A stretch of DNA of 51,314 nucleotides. Source: Candidatus Gastranaerophilales bacterium. GTDB lineage: Bacteria > Cyanobacteriota > Vampirovibrionia > Gastranaerophilales > Gastranaerophilaceae. Made by a program: the position numbers and the translations under genes. Positions 16,842 to 25,891 of this stretch are shown one piece after another. Position 1 is the stretch's first letter, and the number at the start of each line of letters is the position of its first letter. The notes beneath the pieces are model-generated. The model did no database searches, was not told the DNA's origin, and saw nothing but the letters and a program-made list of their open reading frames with translations. The DNA lies in assembly GCA_944325535.1 (NCBI GenBank), contig CALVAL010000003.1:1-51314 (forward strand). Direction: 5' to 3'.

Positions 16842-17474
16842 ATGATGAGAAAAGTTTTTATATTAACATGTATGTTATTTTTTATGCAACCAATATTTGC
16901 TGATACGATGCCATTTTATATGGATTCTATTCCAAAGGGGACAATAGGTATGTATCAGACAGGTGATAGTATAACTATTTTTTCTGAGCCAGAGGCTAAT
17001 TCAAAAATAGTCAAAAAGATTGATTTTTCATACAAAGCAGAAACGATGCCTGATAGCGTTTTTGGAGTTTTATTAAATGAAAAGCGCTTAGGGTTTTTGT
17101 ATGTTTCAGATATTGGTGATGAAGGTTGGGTAGAAGTAATTTATGATAAAAAAACTGGCGCTAAAGGTTGGGTAAATACAGAGGATAGATTTCAATTTTT
17201 GCCTTGGCTTAGCTTTTATAATATGTATGGGCGTAAATATGGACTTCGACTTTTAAAAGATGCGCCAGATGAAATTGAAGTATTAAAAGCACGTAGTGAA
17301 GATTTATCTCAAACTGTTGCGACATTTCGTTATGTGAAGCAAATAAATCTTACTGCTATAAGAGGAAATTGGGCTTTGGTGTCTGTATTTGATATAGATA
17401 AGACTCCAAAGACGGGTTATTTGAAATGGCGAGGAGACGACGGTACCATCTATGCTTTTCCTAATATCAAATAG
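16842..17474 (+). CDS. Exported protein with SH3-like segments, function unknown
   Basis: Taking the ATG at 16842 (M-M-R-K), the protein has 210 residues and opens with a signal peptide (KVFILTCMLFFMQPIFA before DTM). This start places the positive residues directly before the hydrophobic core; an upstream in-frame ATG at 16809 would add a charged stretch with no ribosome site, while AAGAAGGA lies 12 nt before 16842. The mature part has beta-rich, SH3b-like features, including VEVIYDKKTGAKGWV (about 105-120) and an early IFSEPEANSKIVKKI segment, so it may bind cell-wall or surface ligands. No catalytic motif is seen. It lies between pheT and clpC and appears monocistronic. Confidence 0.7.
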   Translation: MMRKVFILTCMLFFMQPIFADTMPFYMDSIPKGTIGMYQTGDSITIFSEPEANSKIVKKIDFSYKAETMPDSVFGVLLNEKRLGFLYVSDIGDEGWVEVIYDKKTGAKGWVNTEDRFQFLPWLSFYNMYGRKYGLRLLKDAPDEIEVLKARSEDLSQTVATFRYVKQINLTAIRGNWALVSVFDIDKTPKTGYLKWRGDDGTIYAFPNIK

Positions 17475-17575
17475 GATTTAGTTCTTTTCTATTCTATACT
17501 ACCCCTTGAAAATTTTGTAAATATTTTGTAACATATATTTATAAATATATTTATTATAAGAAGAGGAAAATATAA

Positions 17576-20059
17576 ATGTTCGAACGTTTTACTGAAAAAG
17601 CGATAAAAGTTATTATGCTTGCTCAAGAAGAGGCTAGAAGGCTTGGTCATAATTTTGTAGGTACTGAGCAAGTCTTATTAGGACTTATTGGAGAAGGAAC
17701 AGGTATCGCAGCTAAGACCTTAAAATCAATGGGTGTAAATTTAAAAGATGCGCGTATTGAAGTAGAAAAAATTATAGGTCGTGGCTCTGGTTTTGTTGCT
17801 GTTGAAATACCTTTTACTCCTAGAGCAAAAAGAGTTTTGGAATTGTCTTGGGATGAAGCAAGACAACTTGGACATAACTATATCGGGACTGAACACTTAT
17901 TACTTGGATTAATCCGTGAAGGTGAAGGTGTTGCCGCAAGAGTTTTAGAAAATTTAGGCGTTGACTTGAATAAAGTAAGAAGTAATGTTGTTAAAATGCT
18001 AGGTGATTCAAAACCTCAAACCGCATCTGCAGGAGTTGGAGGTTCATCTTCAAGCTCTCAAGCAAGCAAGGTTAAGACTCCTAGTTTGGATGAATTTGGT
18101 ACAGATTTAACACTAGCAGCATCAGAACAAAGATTAGATCCTGTTGTTGGTAGAGAAAAAGAAATTGAAAGAGTTATCCAAATTCTTGCGAGAAGGACTA
18201 AAAATAACCCTGTATTGTTAGGAGAACCAGGGGTTGGTAAAACTGCAGTTGCAGAAGGGCTTGCTATCAGAATTGTAAATAGTGAAGTGCCTGATATATT
18301 AGAAGATAAGAAAATTATTCAGCTTGATATGGGACTACTTATTGCTGGTACAAAATATCGTGGTGAATTTGAAGAACGTTTGAAAAAAATTATGGATGAA
18401 ATTCGTCAAGCAGGAAATGTTATTCTTGTAATTGATGAAATGCATACATTGATTGGAGCAGGTGCAGCTGAAGGTGCTATTGATGCTGCAAATATTTTAA
18501 AACCAGCTCTTTCAAGAGGTGAAATACAGGTAATTGGTGCTACAACTTCAGATGAATACCGTAAATACATTGAAAAGGATTCTGCTTTAGAAAGAAGATT
18601 CCAACCTGTAATTATTGATGAGCCTTCAATCGATGAGACTATTGAAATTATTAGAGGTCTTAAATCAAAATATGAAGAACATCATAATTTGATTATTTCA
18701 GATGAAGCTATAGTTGCAGCGACAAAATTATCAAGCAAATATATAAATGACAGATTTTTGCCAGATAAAGCTATTGATGTCGTTGATGAAGCAAGCTCAA
18801 AAGTTCGCTTAAAAGTCTGCACTTTATCTCCAGAAGGCAAGGAATTAGATAAAGAACTAAAAGAAATTATTCGAGAAAAAGAAGAAGCTATTCGTAATCA
18901 AGAATTTGAAAGAGCTTCTGCTTTAAGAGACGATGAAGCAAATATGAAAGATCGTATTCGTGAAGTCTCTGAAGAATGGCGTCGTAAAAATGATGCTAAT
19001 AAACCGACAGTAACAGAAGAAGATGTTGCTGAAGTAATTGCTACTATGACTGGTGTTCCTGTTACTAAGCTAACAGAAGGAGAATCAGAAAGATTACTAA
19101 AACTAGAAGATACTCTTCATGCTCGTGTAATCGGTCAAAGTGATGCTGTAACAGCTATTGCTAAAGCGATAAGACGTGCAAGAGTAGGTCTAAAATCTCC
19201 AAATAGACCAATTGGTAGCTTTATTTTCTCAGGTCCTACCGGTGTAGGTAAGACAGAACTTGCAAAAGCTCTTGCTGAAGCAATCTTTGGAAGTGAAGAT
19301 AATATGATAAGAGTTGATATGTCAGAATTTATGGAAAAACATTCAACAGCAAAACTTATCGGCTCACCTCCAGGATATGTAGGCTATGATGATGGTGGTC
19401 ATTTATCAGAGCTTGTAAGGAAAAAACCTTATTCTGTTATTCTTTTTGATGAAATCGAAAAAGCTCATCCAGATGTATTTAATATAATGTTGCAAATATT
19501 GGATGACGGTAGATTAACAGATGCTAAGGGAAGACATGTAAACTTCAAAAATACGGTAATCATTATGACATCAAACGTTGGTGCAAGTATGATTACAACT
19601 CAAGGTAAATTAGGTTTTTCAACTGCCGAAAGCGAAAAGAAAGATAAGTATGAAAAACTTAAAGATACAGTAAATGAAGAGTTGAAAAAAGCATTTAGAC
19701 CAGAGTTCTTGAACCGTATTGATGATATCATTGTATTCTCTCACTTGAGCAAAGAAGAAATTCGTGAAATTGTAGATCTTATGATGAAAGATTTATTCAA
19801 ACGTCTTTCTGAAAGAGATTTATCAATTGAAGTAACTGATGAGGTTAAAGACTTCTTAGCTAAAGATGGTTACAATGAGGCTTATGGTGCTAGACCTCTT
19901 AGAAGATTGATTCAAAAGAAAATTGAAGATCAATTAGCTGAGGAAATTTTGACAAATGCTTATCAGCCAGGCGATACAATTCTTTTAAAACTAGAAGATG
20001 AAAAAATAGTCTTTGAAAGAAAAACTCCTGAGAATGTTGAAAATTTAGAAAATGCATAA
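17576..20059 (+). CDS. clpC: ATP-dependent Clp protease ATP-binding subunit ClpC
   Basis: An 827-residue Hsp100 unfoldase that feeds proteins to ClpP and takes part in protein quality control. It has two N-terminal Clp-N repeats (about 1-145, each with LGHNFVGTE or LGHNYIGTE). The D1 AAA+ domain has Walker A GEPGVGKT and Walker [11 protein letters not shown], followed by a UVR-type middle region (about 425-460). The D2 domain has Walker A GPTGVGKT and Walker [14 protein letters not shown]. The ClpP-binding loop L-G-F (GKLGFSTAE) is present, which separates it from ClpB. The sequence closely follows cyanobacterial and Firmicutes ClpC. The short upstream gap contains TTTTGTAACAT; no CtsR-type operator is obvious. 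Confidence 0.97.
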   Translation: MFERFTEKAIKVIMLAQEEARRLGHNFVGTEQVLLGLIGEGTGIAAKTLKSMGVNLKDARIEVEKIIGRGSGFVAVEIPFTPRAKRVLELSWDEARQLGHNYIGTEHLLLGLIREGEGVAARVLENLGVDLNKVRSNVVKMLGDSKPQTASAGVGGSSSSSQASKVKTPSLDEFGTDLTLAASEQRLDPVVGREKEIERVIQILARRTKNNPVLLGEPGVGKTAVAEGLAIRIVNSEVPDILEDKKIIQLDMGLLIAGTKYRGEFEERLKKIMDEIRQAGNVILVIDEMHTLIGAGAAEGAIDAANILKPALSRGEIQVIGATTSDEYRKYIEKDSALERRFQPVIIDEPSIDETIEIIRGLKSKYEEHHNLIISDEAIVAATKLSSKYINDRFLPDKAIDVVDEASSKVRLKVCTLSPEGKELDKELKEIIREKEEAIRNQEFERASALRDDEANMKDRIREVSEEWRRKNDANKPTVTEEDVAEVIATMTGVPVTKLTEGESERLLKLEDTLHARVIGQSDAVTAIAKAIRRARVGLKSPNRPIGSFIFSGPTGVGKTELAKALAEAIFGSEDNMIRVDMSEFMEKHSTAKLIGSPPGYVGYDDGGHLSELVRKKPYSVILFDEIEKAHPDVFNIMLQILDDGRLTDAKGRHVNFKNTVIIMTSNVGASMITTQGKLGFSTAESEKKDKYEKLKDTVNEELKKAFRPEFLNRIDDIIVFSHLSKEEIREIVDLMMKDLFKRLSERDLSIEVTDEVKDFLAKDGYNEAYGARPLRRLIQKKIEDQLAEEILTNAYQPGDTILLKLEDEKIVFERKTPENVENLENA

Positions 20060-20061
20060 AT

Positions 20062-20092
20062 AAAAAAGCTCCGATAATTTCGGAGCTTTTTT
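20062..20092. terminator. Bidirectional rho-independent terminator after clpC
   Basis: AAAAAAGCTCCGA pairs with TCGGAGCTTTTTT around a short loop. The A and T tracts on both sides let it serve clpC and the opposing small gene. Confidence 0.9.
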
Positions 20093-20104
20093 ATTGTAAC
20101 GTTA

Positions 20105-20314
20105 TTAAGCAATGTAGTTAATACTATTTTCCGGAACAATATTTTTTATAGCATTTTTCCCGGCAAGCAATAAAGAATCTCCACTAGGAGTATCTTTAAA
20201 AAGTTTTATGTGCTTTTGTAATTCTTTTGCAGCCTTTTCATTTTCAGAACCTTTTAAAACTGAACTTGCCTTAATAAAAGGCTCTAATTTAGCATAATTA
20301 ACCTTTGAAATCAT
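20105..20314 (-). CDS. Small unknown helical protein
   Basis: A 69-residue protein, lysine-rich and probably alpha-helical, with no signal peptide, membrane segment or cysteine. It has a strong ribosome site (AAGGAG about 5 nt before ATG) and its stop sits just inside a bidirectional terminator, which together support a real gene despite its size. I recognise no family. It diverges from glyA, with a 150-bp AT-rich gap between them that contains TTTTACATTTGTTTACA-like sequence. It could be a small regulatory or structural protein. Confidence 0.55.
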   Translation of the reverse strand: MISKVNYAKLEPFIKASSVLKGSENEKAAKELQKHIKLFKDTPSGDSLLLAGKNAIKNIVPENSINYIA

Positions 20315-20466
20315 AAAATCTCCTTCTTCTAAAATTTACACACACTACATATCTATTAAAGCTCAAAAAAGAATATAAAGCATCATAACTTTTACATTTG
20401 TTTACACATTCTTTTATTTTTTTTAATTATAATTAGAATTGGGGATAGAGTATTTGGAGGGGTAAA

Positions 20467-21702
20467 ATGGGATTAGAAAATATTAAAAAAGTTGATAGTG
20501 AAGTTGCTCAATATATTGATGAAGAGCTAAAAAGACAACAAACTACAATAGAATTAATTGCTAGTGAAAATTTTACCTCAAAAGCAGTTATGGAAGCTTG
20601 TGGAAGTGTACTTACAAATAAGTATGCAGAAGGAAAACCTCATAAGCGTTATTATAATGGCTGCGAAGTTATAGATAAAATAGAAGAGTTAGCTCAAAAA
20701 CGAGCTTGTAAATTATTTGGTATGGATCATGCGAATGTTCAGCCACATTCTGGTGCTCAAGCAAATATGGCAGTATTTGTTGCAGTGCTTAAGCCTGGTG
20801 ATAAAGTATTAGGTATGGATTTATCAAATGGCGGTCATTTAAGTCATGGTTCTCCTGTTAATTTTTCTGGACTTTTTTATGATGTAAAAAGCTATGGTGT
20901 AGATGAAAATGGTAATATCGATTATGAAGATGTACGTAAAAAAGCTCTAGAACATAAGCCAAAACTAATTATTTGTGGAGCAAGTAATTATTCAAAAATA
21001 ATTGATTTCAAAAAATTTAGAGAAATTGCAGATGAAGTTGGTGCGTACCTATTAGCTGATATCGCGCACATTGCAGGACTAGTAGCGGGCGGTGTTCACC
21101 CATCACCTGCAGGTTATGCTCAGTTTGTTACAACAACAACTCATAAAACTCTAAGAGGCCCTCGTGGTGGTATTATAATGTGCGACGAAGAATTCGCAAC
21201 TATAATTGATAAAGCAGTATTTCCAGGAATTCAGGGGGGGCCTTTAGAACATATCGTGGCAGGAAAAGCAGTTGCATTAAAAGAAGCATTAGAGCCTGAA
21301 TTTAAAGAATATGCTAAACAAATTGTTAAAAATGCTGCATCATTAGCTCAAGGTCTTCTTGATAATGGAATGGATATCGTTGGTGGTATGACAGAAAATC
21401 ATTTAATGACACTTGATTTAAGAAAAACTGGTAAAACAGGTAAAGATATGGCAAATATCTTGGAAAGAGTTGGTATTACTGCAAATAAAAATACTGTTCC
21501 AAATGATCCACAAAGTCCATTTGTTACAAGTGGTATTAGATTAGGTGCTGCTGCAATGACTACTCGCGGATTTAAAGAATACGATATGAAAGAAGTTGCT
21601 AGAATTATTGCAGAAGCTATAAAGAATTCTGAGAATGAAGATGTTTTAGATAATTTAAGAAAAGATTCTTTAAAACTTTGTGAAAAGTACCCATTGTACT
21701 AG
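20467..21702 (+). CDS. glyA: Serine hydroxymethyltransferase
   Basis: GlyA converts serine and tetrahydrofolate to glycine and 5,10-methylene-tetrahydrofolate, the main source of one-carbon units. The 411-residue protein is of standard length. The pyridoxal-phosphate lysine is K227 in [13 protein letters not shown], and the upstream [12 protein letters not shown] and substrate motifs ([19 protein letters not shown]) are intact. A strong ribosome site (GGAGGGG) precedes the ATG. It is followed closely by the WecA/TagO-type transferase gene, whose start is irregular, so the two may be cotranscribed. It is a clear housekeeping gene with no oddities of its own. Confidence 0.97.
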   Translation: MGLENIKKVDSEVAQYIDEELKRQQTTIELIASENFTSKAVMEACGSVLTNKYAEGKPHKRYYNGCEVIDKIEELAQKRACKLFGMDHANVQPHSGAQANMAVFVAVLKPGDKVLGMDLSNGGHLSHGSPVNFSGLFYDVKSYGVDENGNIDYEDVRKKALEHKPKLIICGASNYSKIIDFKKFREIADEVGAYLLADIAHIAGLVAGGVHPSPAGYAQFVTTTTHKTLRGPRGGIIMCDEEFATIIDKAVFPGIQGGPLEHIVAGKAVALKEALEPEFKEYAKQIVKNAASLAQGLLDNGMDIVGGMTENHLMTLDLRKTGKTGKDMANILERVGITANKNTVPNDPQSPFVTSGIRLGAAAMTTRGFKEYDMKEVARIIAEAIKNSENEDVLDNLRKDSLKLCEKYPLY

Positions 21703-21720
21703 AAAGATGAGGATAGGAAA

Positions 21721-22785
21721 ATTATTATTAAACTTACACAAGCACATATAATCGGTGCATTTATATCATATTTAATTGGGGTATTTATTGTACCTTTTGT
21801 AATAGAGTTTTCTCAAAAAGAAGGCTTAGTCGACTTACCTAATGAAAGGAAAATTCATAAGGCTCCTATTTCAAGGCTTGGAGGAATTGCTATTTGGACA
21901 AGTGCAATGTTAACATTTTTAGTACTTGTTCTATTGAGCTATTATCCTTATGGTAGCTTACTTTCAGGAATTCTTCTTGGTGGTTCTTTAATGTTTTTAT
22001 TAGGTTTAGTTGATGATATTTATAATTTAGATGCAAAATTTAAATTATTAATTCAGCTTTCAATTGCCACTATTGTATATTTACTAGGTGTACAAATTGA
22101 TACTATTTTTAATCCTATGGGTGGTGTAATAAATTTAGGAATATTTTCTTATCCTATTACATTGCTTTGGATTGTTGGAATTTCCAATGCGGTTAATTTT
22201 ATTGATGGGGTAGATGGTCTAGCTGGTTCTGTAATTACTGTAAGTTCTATTACCTTAGCTTTGATTGCAGTTGCAGTCTCTCCGGCACAGCATATCACCG
22301 CTTTGATTGCATTTATTCTTGCTGGTTCTATGCTTGCGTTTCTAACCTTCAATTTTAATCCGGCAAAAATATTTATGGGTGATTCAGGGGCGTTATTTTC
22401 TGGCTTTTTACTTGCAACTTTATCGATAGCCGGTGTTATGAAGGGTGCTGCTCTTGCAGTATTGTTGCCATTCCTGGTGCTTGCAGTGCCTATTATGGAT
22501 ATTACCTATTCAAGTCTAAGACGTATTATGAAGGGTAAATCTCCTTTTGTAGCAGATGCTGAACATATTCACCATAAACTATTAAAGGCTGGTTTATCTC
22601 AAAAAAAGACAGTAGCGGTATTAACATTTGTAGCGATTGTCGGTGGAGCTTTGGCTACTTACTTTACAGGTGTTTTAAGAAACTATTTTATTTATATTGC
22701 AGTGCTTATTTTAATAATGATAGTTTTGAGTATTATAAGTGTATTGAATAAGCCTAAGAAAATAGATATTGAACAAAATAAATAA
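21721..22785 (+). CDS. Undecaprenyl-phosphate GlcNAc-1-phosphate transferase, WecA/TagO type, with irregular start
   Basis: A polytopic enzyme that starts lipid-linked sugar assembly for O-antigen-like or teichoic-type polymers by transferring a sugar-1-phosphate to undecaprenyl phosphate. Family motifs are the upstream loop NERKIHKAPISRLGG, then GLVDDIYNLDAKFK, NAVNFIDGVDGLAG, KIFMGDSGALFSG and the C-terminal AEHIHHKLLKAG; HIHH marks the WecA/TagO branch. The first ATG in frame (21907) would delete the first membrane helix and NERKIHK, so it is not the start. No ATG, GTG or TTG lies in frame between the glyA stop and that point. Either translation starts at ATT 21721, which has GAGGA 7 nt upstream, or one base is missing after the ATG at 21707. 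Nothing else in the frame is broken. Confidence 0.85.
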   Translation: MIIKLTQAHIIGAFISYLIGVFIVPFVIEFSQKEGLVDLPNERKIHKAPISRLGGIAIWTSAMLTFLVLVLLSYYPYGSLLSGILLGGSLMFLLGLVDDIYNLDAKFKLLIQLSIATIVYLLGVQIDTIFNPMGGVINLGIFSYPITLLWIVGISNAVNFIDGVDGLAGSVITVSSITLALIAVAVSPAQHITALIAFILAGSMLAFLTFNFNPAKIFMGDSGALFSGFLLATLSIAGVMKGAALAVLLPFLVLAVPIMDITYSSLRRIMKGKSPFVADAEHIHHKLLKAGLSQKKTVAVLTFVAIVGGALATYFTGVLRNYFIYIAVLILIMIVLSIISVLNKPKKIDIEQNK

Positions 22786-22789
22786 ACAA

Positions 22790-22823
22790 AAAAAATCGGT
22801 TATTTTAAATAACCGATTTTTTT
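22790..22823. terminator. Bidirectional rho-independent terminator
   Basis: AAAAAATCGGTTATT and its complement AATAACCGATTTTTT form a long stem with T and A runs outside it. It separates the transferase gene from the opposing EF-hand gene. Confidence 0.9.
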
Positions 22824-22839
22824 AATTAAATTTATTATA

Positions 22840-23397
22840 TTATGAATTTTCTTCATCATCTAAATATCTATAATCAAGCATACTGCCTTCATATTCAGTA
22901 AGATCATCTCCATAATATAAAGACATGTTGTTTATAATTCTATTTGTGTCCTCTATTTTTTGTTTTTCTATAGAAGAAGTCACTCCATAGGCATTTATTT
23001 CTTGATTGGTAACTTTACCATCCTTATTTGTATCAATATCATCAAAATGAGATAGTACGGTCTCTTGTAAAGATGTGCTCATACCAGAAGATGCTCCTAA
23101 GGACATAATTTGTTCTCTTGTAAGACCTTGAGTTGCCATGTTATTCATAAGTTTTTGTATTTCATCAGCAGAAATTGTACCATCAGCATTTGAATCTACT
23201 GAATTAAAATTATTTAATAAGTAAGAAGAAAATGTAGAGCCATATCCAGTATTTGTAATAGCAGTATTACTTAGTGCACTGCTTAAATTTTCTATAGTCA
23301 GTCCATCAGTATATTGACTTGATAATAGAGAAAAAGAATTTGTAAGTCCTGCATTAATTCCTGAAAATAATGAAGAACCATCTAGTCGTTTGCCCAT
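22840..23397 (-). CDS. EF-hand calcium-binding protein
   Basis: A 185-residue protein with two canonical EF-hand loops: DSNADGTISADE (about residues 73-84) and DTNKDGKVTNQE (about 121-132), each with the D-x-[DN]-x-D-G-x-[IV]-x-x-x-E ligands. The helices flanking them pair into one EF-hand domain. The N-terminal 60 residues are S/T/N/G-rich with no signal peptide and no membrane segment. Bacterial EF-hand proteins of this size may act in calcium signalling or buffering, but the partner is unknown. The 1391-residue protein at 42656 also has an EF-hand near its N-terminus. A CATCTTTACAT motif upstream is shared with the gap beside the gene at 28987. Confidence 0.78.
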   Translation of the reverse strand: MGKRLDGSSLFSGINAGLTNSFSLLSSQYTDGLTIENLSSALSNTAITNTGYGSTFSSYLLNNFNSVDSNADGTISADEIQKLMNNMATQGLTREQIMSLGASSGMSTSLQETVLSHFDDIDTNKDGKVTNQEINAYGVTSSIEKQKIEDTNRIINNMSLYYGDDLTEYEGSMLDYRYLDDEENS

Positions 23398-23527
23398 AAT
23401 ATATCTCCTTGTGTTTAGTTACATCTTTACATGATTAGTTTAATGTTTTTTTTTAATAAGTCAATCATACAAAAATATGGTATTATTAAAATAATATGAT
23501 ATAATATCCATATAAGAGGGCTGATTG

Positions 23528-24127
23528 ATGTTTAAGCGTAAATGCAAAATAACTTTTATAACACATGGTGCTACTGTTCATACATTGGATGGTATTATTT
23601 GTGATACTGAAAAATATCCTAAATTGAATGAATTTGGGGAAGAAGAAATAGAGAAAGTTTGTGGCTATCTTGAAAATAGAGCAGTTGCCTATGATACTAT
23701 TTATGCAAGCTCTTCTGCAAGATGTACTCAATCAGCTCAAATAATTGCGAAATTATTTAAGAAAAAGATTACTACTATTGATTTACCAGCAAGAAATCAT
23801 GGTGAATGGCATGGCCGCTCTTATTCAGACTTATTCGATGAATTTGGTCCACAAGTTATTTTGAAAAAGCCAAAAAATGGTGAATCTATAGAAGAGTTTA
23901 ATTCTAGAGTGAAAGCTGTGATAGAAGGGCTTGTAGAAGAAAATAAGGGAAATAGAATAATTGTTGTAACAACTCCTGATGTAGTACAAGCTGCTATTGC
24001 ATTAGCATTAGAATTGACTCCACTAAATCAGTTTAAAAATCTGATAAAAACAGGAACTCTTACTCAAATTAGTTACTTTGAGGATGATTGGGCCAGTGTT
24101 ATTTATTCAGATTATATGCCAATATAA
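23528..24127 (+). CDS. Degenerate histidine phosphatase (phosphoglycerate mutase fold)
   Basis: A 199-residue protein of the branch-1 histidine phosphatase (PGM) superfamily with altered active site. The N-terminal motif that is normally R-H-G reads T-H-G (residues 12-14), keeping the phospho-accepting His13 but losing the Arg. The SSSARCTQSAQII segment and EWHGR are recognisable. The second catalytic His motif, usually S-H-G-G, is replaced by T-T-P-D (VVTTPDVVQAAI). Loss of two of the four core residues suggests a non-catalytic or changed role. The ATG at 23528 is preferred over TTG at 23525 because GAGGG lies 7 nt upstream of it. Its stop is directly followed by the tRNA gene. Confidence 0.75.
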   Translation: MFKRKCKITFITHGATVHTLDGIICDTEKYPKLNEFGEEEIEKVCGYLENRAVAYDTIYASSSARCTQSAQIIAKLFKKKITTIDLPARNHGEWHGRSYSDLFDEFGPQVILKKPKNGESIEEFNSRVKAVIEGLVEENKGNRIIVVTTPDVVQAAIALALELTPLNQFKNLIKTGTLTQISYFEDDWASVIYSDYMPI

Positions 24128-24202
24128 AGCGGTATCGTCTAGTGGTTAGGACGGGAGATTCTCATTCTCCAAACAGGGGTTCAATTCCCCTTACCGCCGC
24201 CA
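24128..24202 (+). tRNA. tRNA-Glu, anticodon CTC
   Basis: A complete cloverleaf of 75 nt with encoded CCA. D-stem GTCT/GGAC, anticodon stem GGAGA/TCTCC with loop TTCTCAT (anticodon CTC, reading GAG), 4-nt variable loop, T-stem AGGGG/CCCCT with loop TTCAATT, and acceptor pairs from position 2 to 7 (GCGGTA with TACCGC). Position 1 is A and faces C72, so the first acceptor pair is mismatched. Position 1 is the base right after the stop codon of the upstream gene. The CTC anticodon is unexpected in such an AT-rich genome, where the TTC type must also exist elsewhere. Confidence 0.85.
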
Positions 24203-24406
24203 ATAAGCTTTCTATTGGTAGCTTTATTTATTGTGGAATTGAACCCACAATGACTTCGTCATTTGGGGTTCTGCCCCTCTCGCAAAACTTGACATTTAGT
24301 CAACTTTTGCTCGGCAGAGTCCTTACCGCCGCCAATAAGCTTTCTATTGGTAGCTTTATTTATTGTGGAATTGAACCCACAATGACTTCGCCATTTGGGG
24401 TTCTGC
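24189..24406. repeat. 86-bp direct repeats at 132-bp spacing, including the tRNA 3' end, with an enclosed palindrome
   Basis: The 86 bp at 24189-24274 recur at 24321-24406 with one mismatch. Each copy begins with the last 14 bases of the tRNA (CCTTACCGCCGCCA) and continues through an imperfect hairpin, GAACCC..AATGAC-TTC-GTCATT..GGGTTC. Between the copies lies a larger imperfect palindrome: TCTGCC and GGCAGA outside, GCAAAACTTGAC and GTCAACTTTTGC (one mismatch) inside. This looks like an att-type duplication or a REP-like unit at a tRNA 3' end. No integrase or cargo is present between the copies. Confidence 0.85.
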
Positions 24407-24411
24407 ATTAA

Positions 24412-24825
24412 TTAAATAGCCATATTTGTAATATCAGTATATGCACTTAGAATTCTATTTCTTACTTGGATTGCCATTTGCATACTTAGAGATGCTTTTT
24501 CTGCTGCAATCATTGCATCATGGATACTTGTAGAACCACCCATTGCAATATCTTCTTGCATTCTATGAGCCTCTAATTTTGCATCATTTACGGCATTTAA
24601 GCTATCACCAATTGCATTGCCCATTTTGGTTGCAAAATTTCCAAGACCTGTCGGATCATTCTTATCCTTTACAGGATAATTTTTTGCGGCTTTTTCTAAT
24701 ACTTCATCAAATTGAGTTTTTTCTACATCAAAAGAAGCGTTGCCTTGTAAGAATCTGTTATAATCATTAATTGCATTCAAATTATAATTTGTATTAAACT
24801 CACTTATTCCAATAGAGAAGTCCAT
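24412..24825 (-). CDS. fliE: Flagellar hook-basal body complex protein FliE
   Basis: FliE joins the MS-ring to the proximal rod and is the first rod-class substrate exported. The 137-residue protein has the conserved C-terminal motif (SLSMQMAIQVRNRILSAYTDITNM, ending N-M-A-I) and the internal GGSTSIHDAMIAAEKAS pattern typical of the family. It is somewhat longer than the usual 100-110 residues because of an N-terminal extension. It is the last gene of the operon with flgC and flgB, the standard flgB-flgC-fliE order. It converges with the tRNA and repeat region to its left. Confidence 0.9.
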   Translation of the reverse strand: MDFSIGISEFNTNYNLNAINDYNRFLQGNASFDVEKTQFDEVLEKAAKNYPVKDKNDPTGLGNFATKMGNAIGDSLNAVNDAKLEAHRMQEDIAMGGSTSIHDAMIAAEKASLSMQMAIQVRNRILSAYTDITNMAI

Positions 24826-24877
24826 TTTTAACCCCTTTTATTTTTTAATTTACCCCTTTAATTCCCCTGATTTATCC

Positions 24878-25384
24878 CTAAATATTCATAGCTGTTTGCA
24901 TCATTGTCTTGACGTTCTCTGCTACCGTTGCATTTGCTTCATAAGCTTTTGATGCGGAAATCATACCAACCATTTCTTCAACAAGATTTATATTAGGTAC
25001 ATCAACATAGCCTTCTTCATCTGCATCTGGATGTGATGGATCATAAATAGTCTTTACTCCGTTTTCTGCTTCGTAAATTTCGTCAACTCTTACTCCTCCT
25101 GAAATCATACCATTATTTAATGCTATATTGGCATTAATTAGCATATTTCCAGTTTTAGGGTCAAATTCTGCATCAGGACTGTTTGAGGAAAAATTAGAAT
25201 AGCCTCTGTTCATAGTATCTTCATATACAGTTCTAAATGATACATCTTTTTTTATGTATACACCTTTTGAGCCATCTGCTTGTCTTGTTGTATTTATATT
25301 TGCGATATTACTCGCAACTGTATCCATTTTTATTCTTTGAGCGGTCATTCCTGAGCCCGCGATATCAAATATATTAAAACTCAT
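24878..25384 (-). CDS. flgC: Flagellar basal-body rod protein FlgC
   Basis: FlgC is a proximal rod subunit. The 168-residue protein has the N-terminal rod motif (MKMDTVASNIANINTTRQ-type, residues 20-37), a central GGVRVDEIY strand and the C-terminal ISASKAYEANATVAENVKTM helix that pairs with the N-terminus. Between them is the FlgC-typical DPSHPDADEEGYVDVPNIN segment, leading into LVEEMV. Length and gene order (flgB before it, fliE after) are standard. A purine-rich ribosome site (AAGGAGGGG) precedes the start. No oddities. Confidence 0.95.
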   Translation of the reverse strand: MSFNIFDIAGSGMTAQRIKMDTVASNIANINTTRQADGSKGVYIKKDVSFRTVYEDTMNRGYSNFSSNSPDAEFDPKTGNMLINANIALNNGMISGGVRVDEIYEAENGVKTIYDPSHPDADEEGYVDVPNINLVEEMVGMISASKAYEANATVAENVKTMMQTAMNI

Positions 25385-25406
25385 TATTCCCCCTCCTTTT
25401 TATATG

Positions 25407-25889
25407 TTATTGACCTTTAATTGCTTCAGAAATGCTTGTAAATTCTCGTCTTTCAAGGTTTGATAATACCATATATCTTGTACCAGTTTTAGATAAATCC
25501 ATCATTTCTTTTTCAAGTTCGACATTATTTCCGCTTGAATTTACTCCGCTATAAATATCAGTAACGACTTGCGGTCTGAATTGTTCAAACGTATTTGATT
25601 TTAAATAAGCTTTTTCTTGCATAGTAGGAGTTCTAAAAGTATGTACATCGCCTGTAAAAACATCTACCATTGGTGGTTTATATTCTATGCTATTTTGTCC
25701 CTTGATGTAATCTTTTAAATCTTCTTTTTCAATAATTTCTGAAAGTTGACTCTCAAAAGCAACCTCTTTTCTTTGATAGTCAGGAGTCATAACGTTAGCA
25801 ATGTTAGAAGAAATGGCATGCTGTCTATCAAGTAAGCCATCCATTCCTAGTTTTGTTATTTCTATCGTTCTATTAGAAATTAAATCCAT
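25407..25889 (-). CDS. flgB: Flagellar basal-body rod protein FlgB
   Basis: FlgB is a proximal rod subunit exported after FliE. The 160-residue protein has the N-terminal rod motif (RQHAISSNIANVMTPDYQRKEV, about residues 22-43) and a C-terminal helix (MDLSKTGTRYMVLSNLERRE) equivalent to the FlgB family end, shared with other rod proteins. The start lies only 2 nt after the histidine kinase stop, so the rod genes are cotranscribed with a two-component system. Length is within the normal range. Confidence 0.93.
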   Translation of the reverse strand: MDLISNRTIEITKLGMDGLLDRQHAISSNIANVMTPDYQRKEVAFESQLSEIIEKEDLKDYIKGQNSIEYKPPMVDVFTGDVHTFRTPTMQEKAYLKSNTFEQFRPQVVTDIYSGVNSSGNNVELEKEMMDLSKTGTRYMVLSNLERREFTSISEAIKGQ

Positions 25890-25891
25890 TT

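Noticed and set aside
24088-24411. Protein-coding frame across the tRNA and repeats
   Set aside because: It reads through a complete tRNA and through the duplicated repeat; the apparent repeats in the protein come from the DNA repeat.
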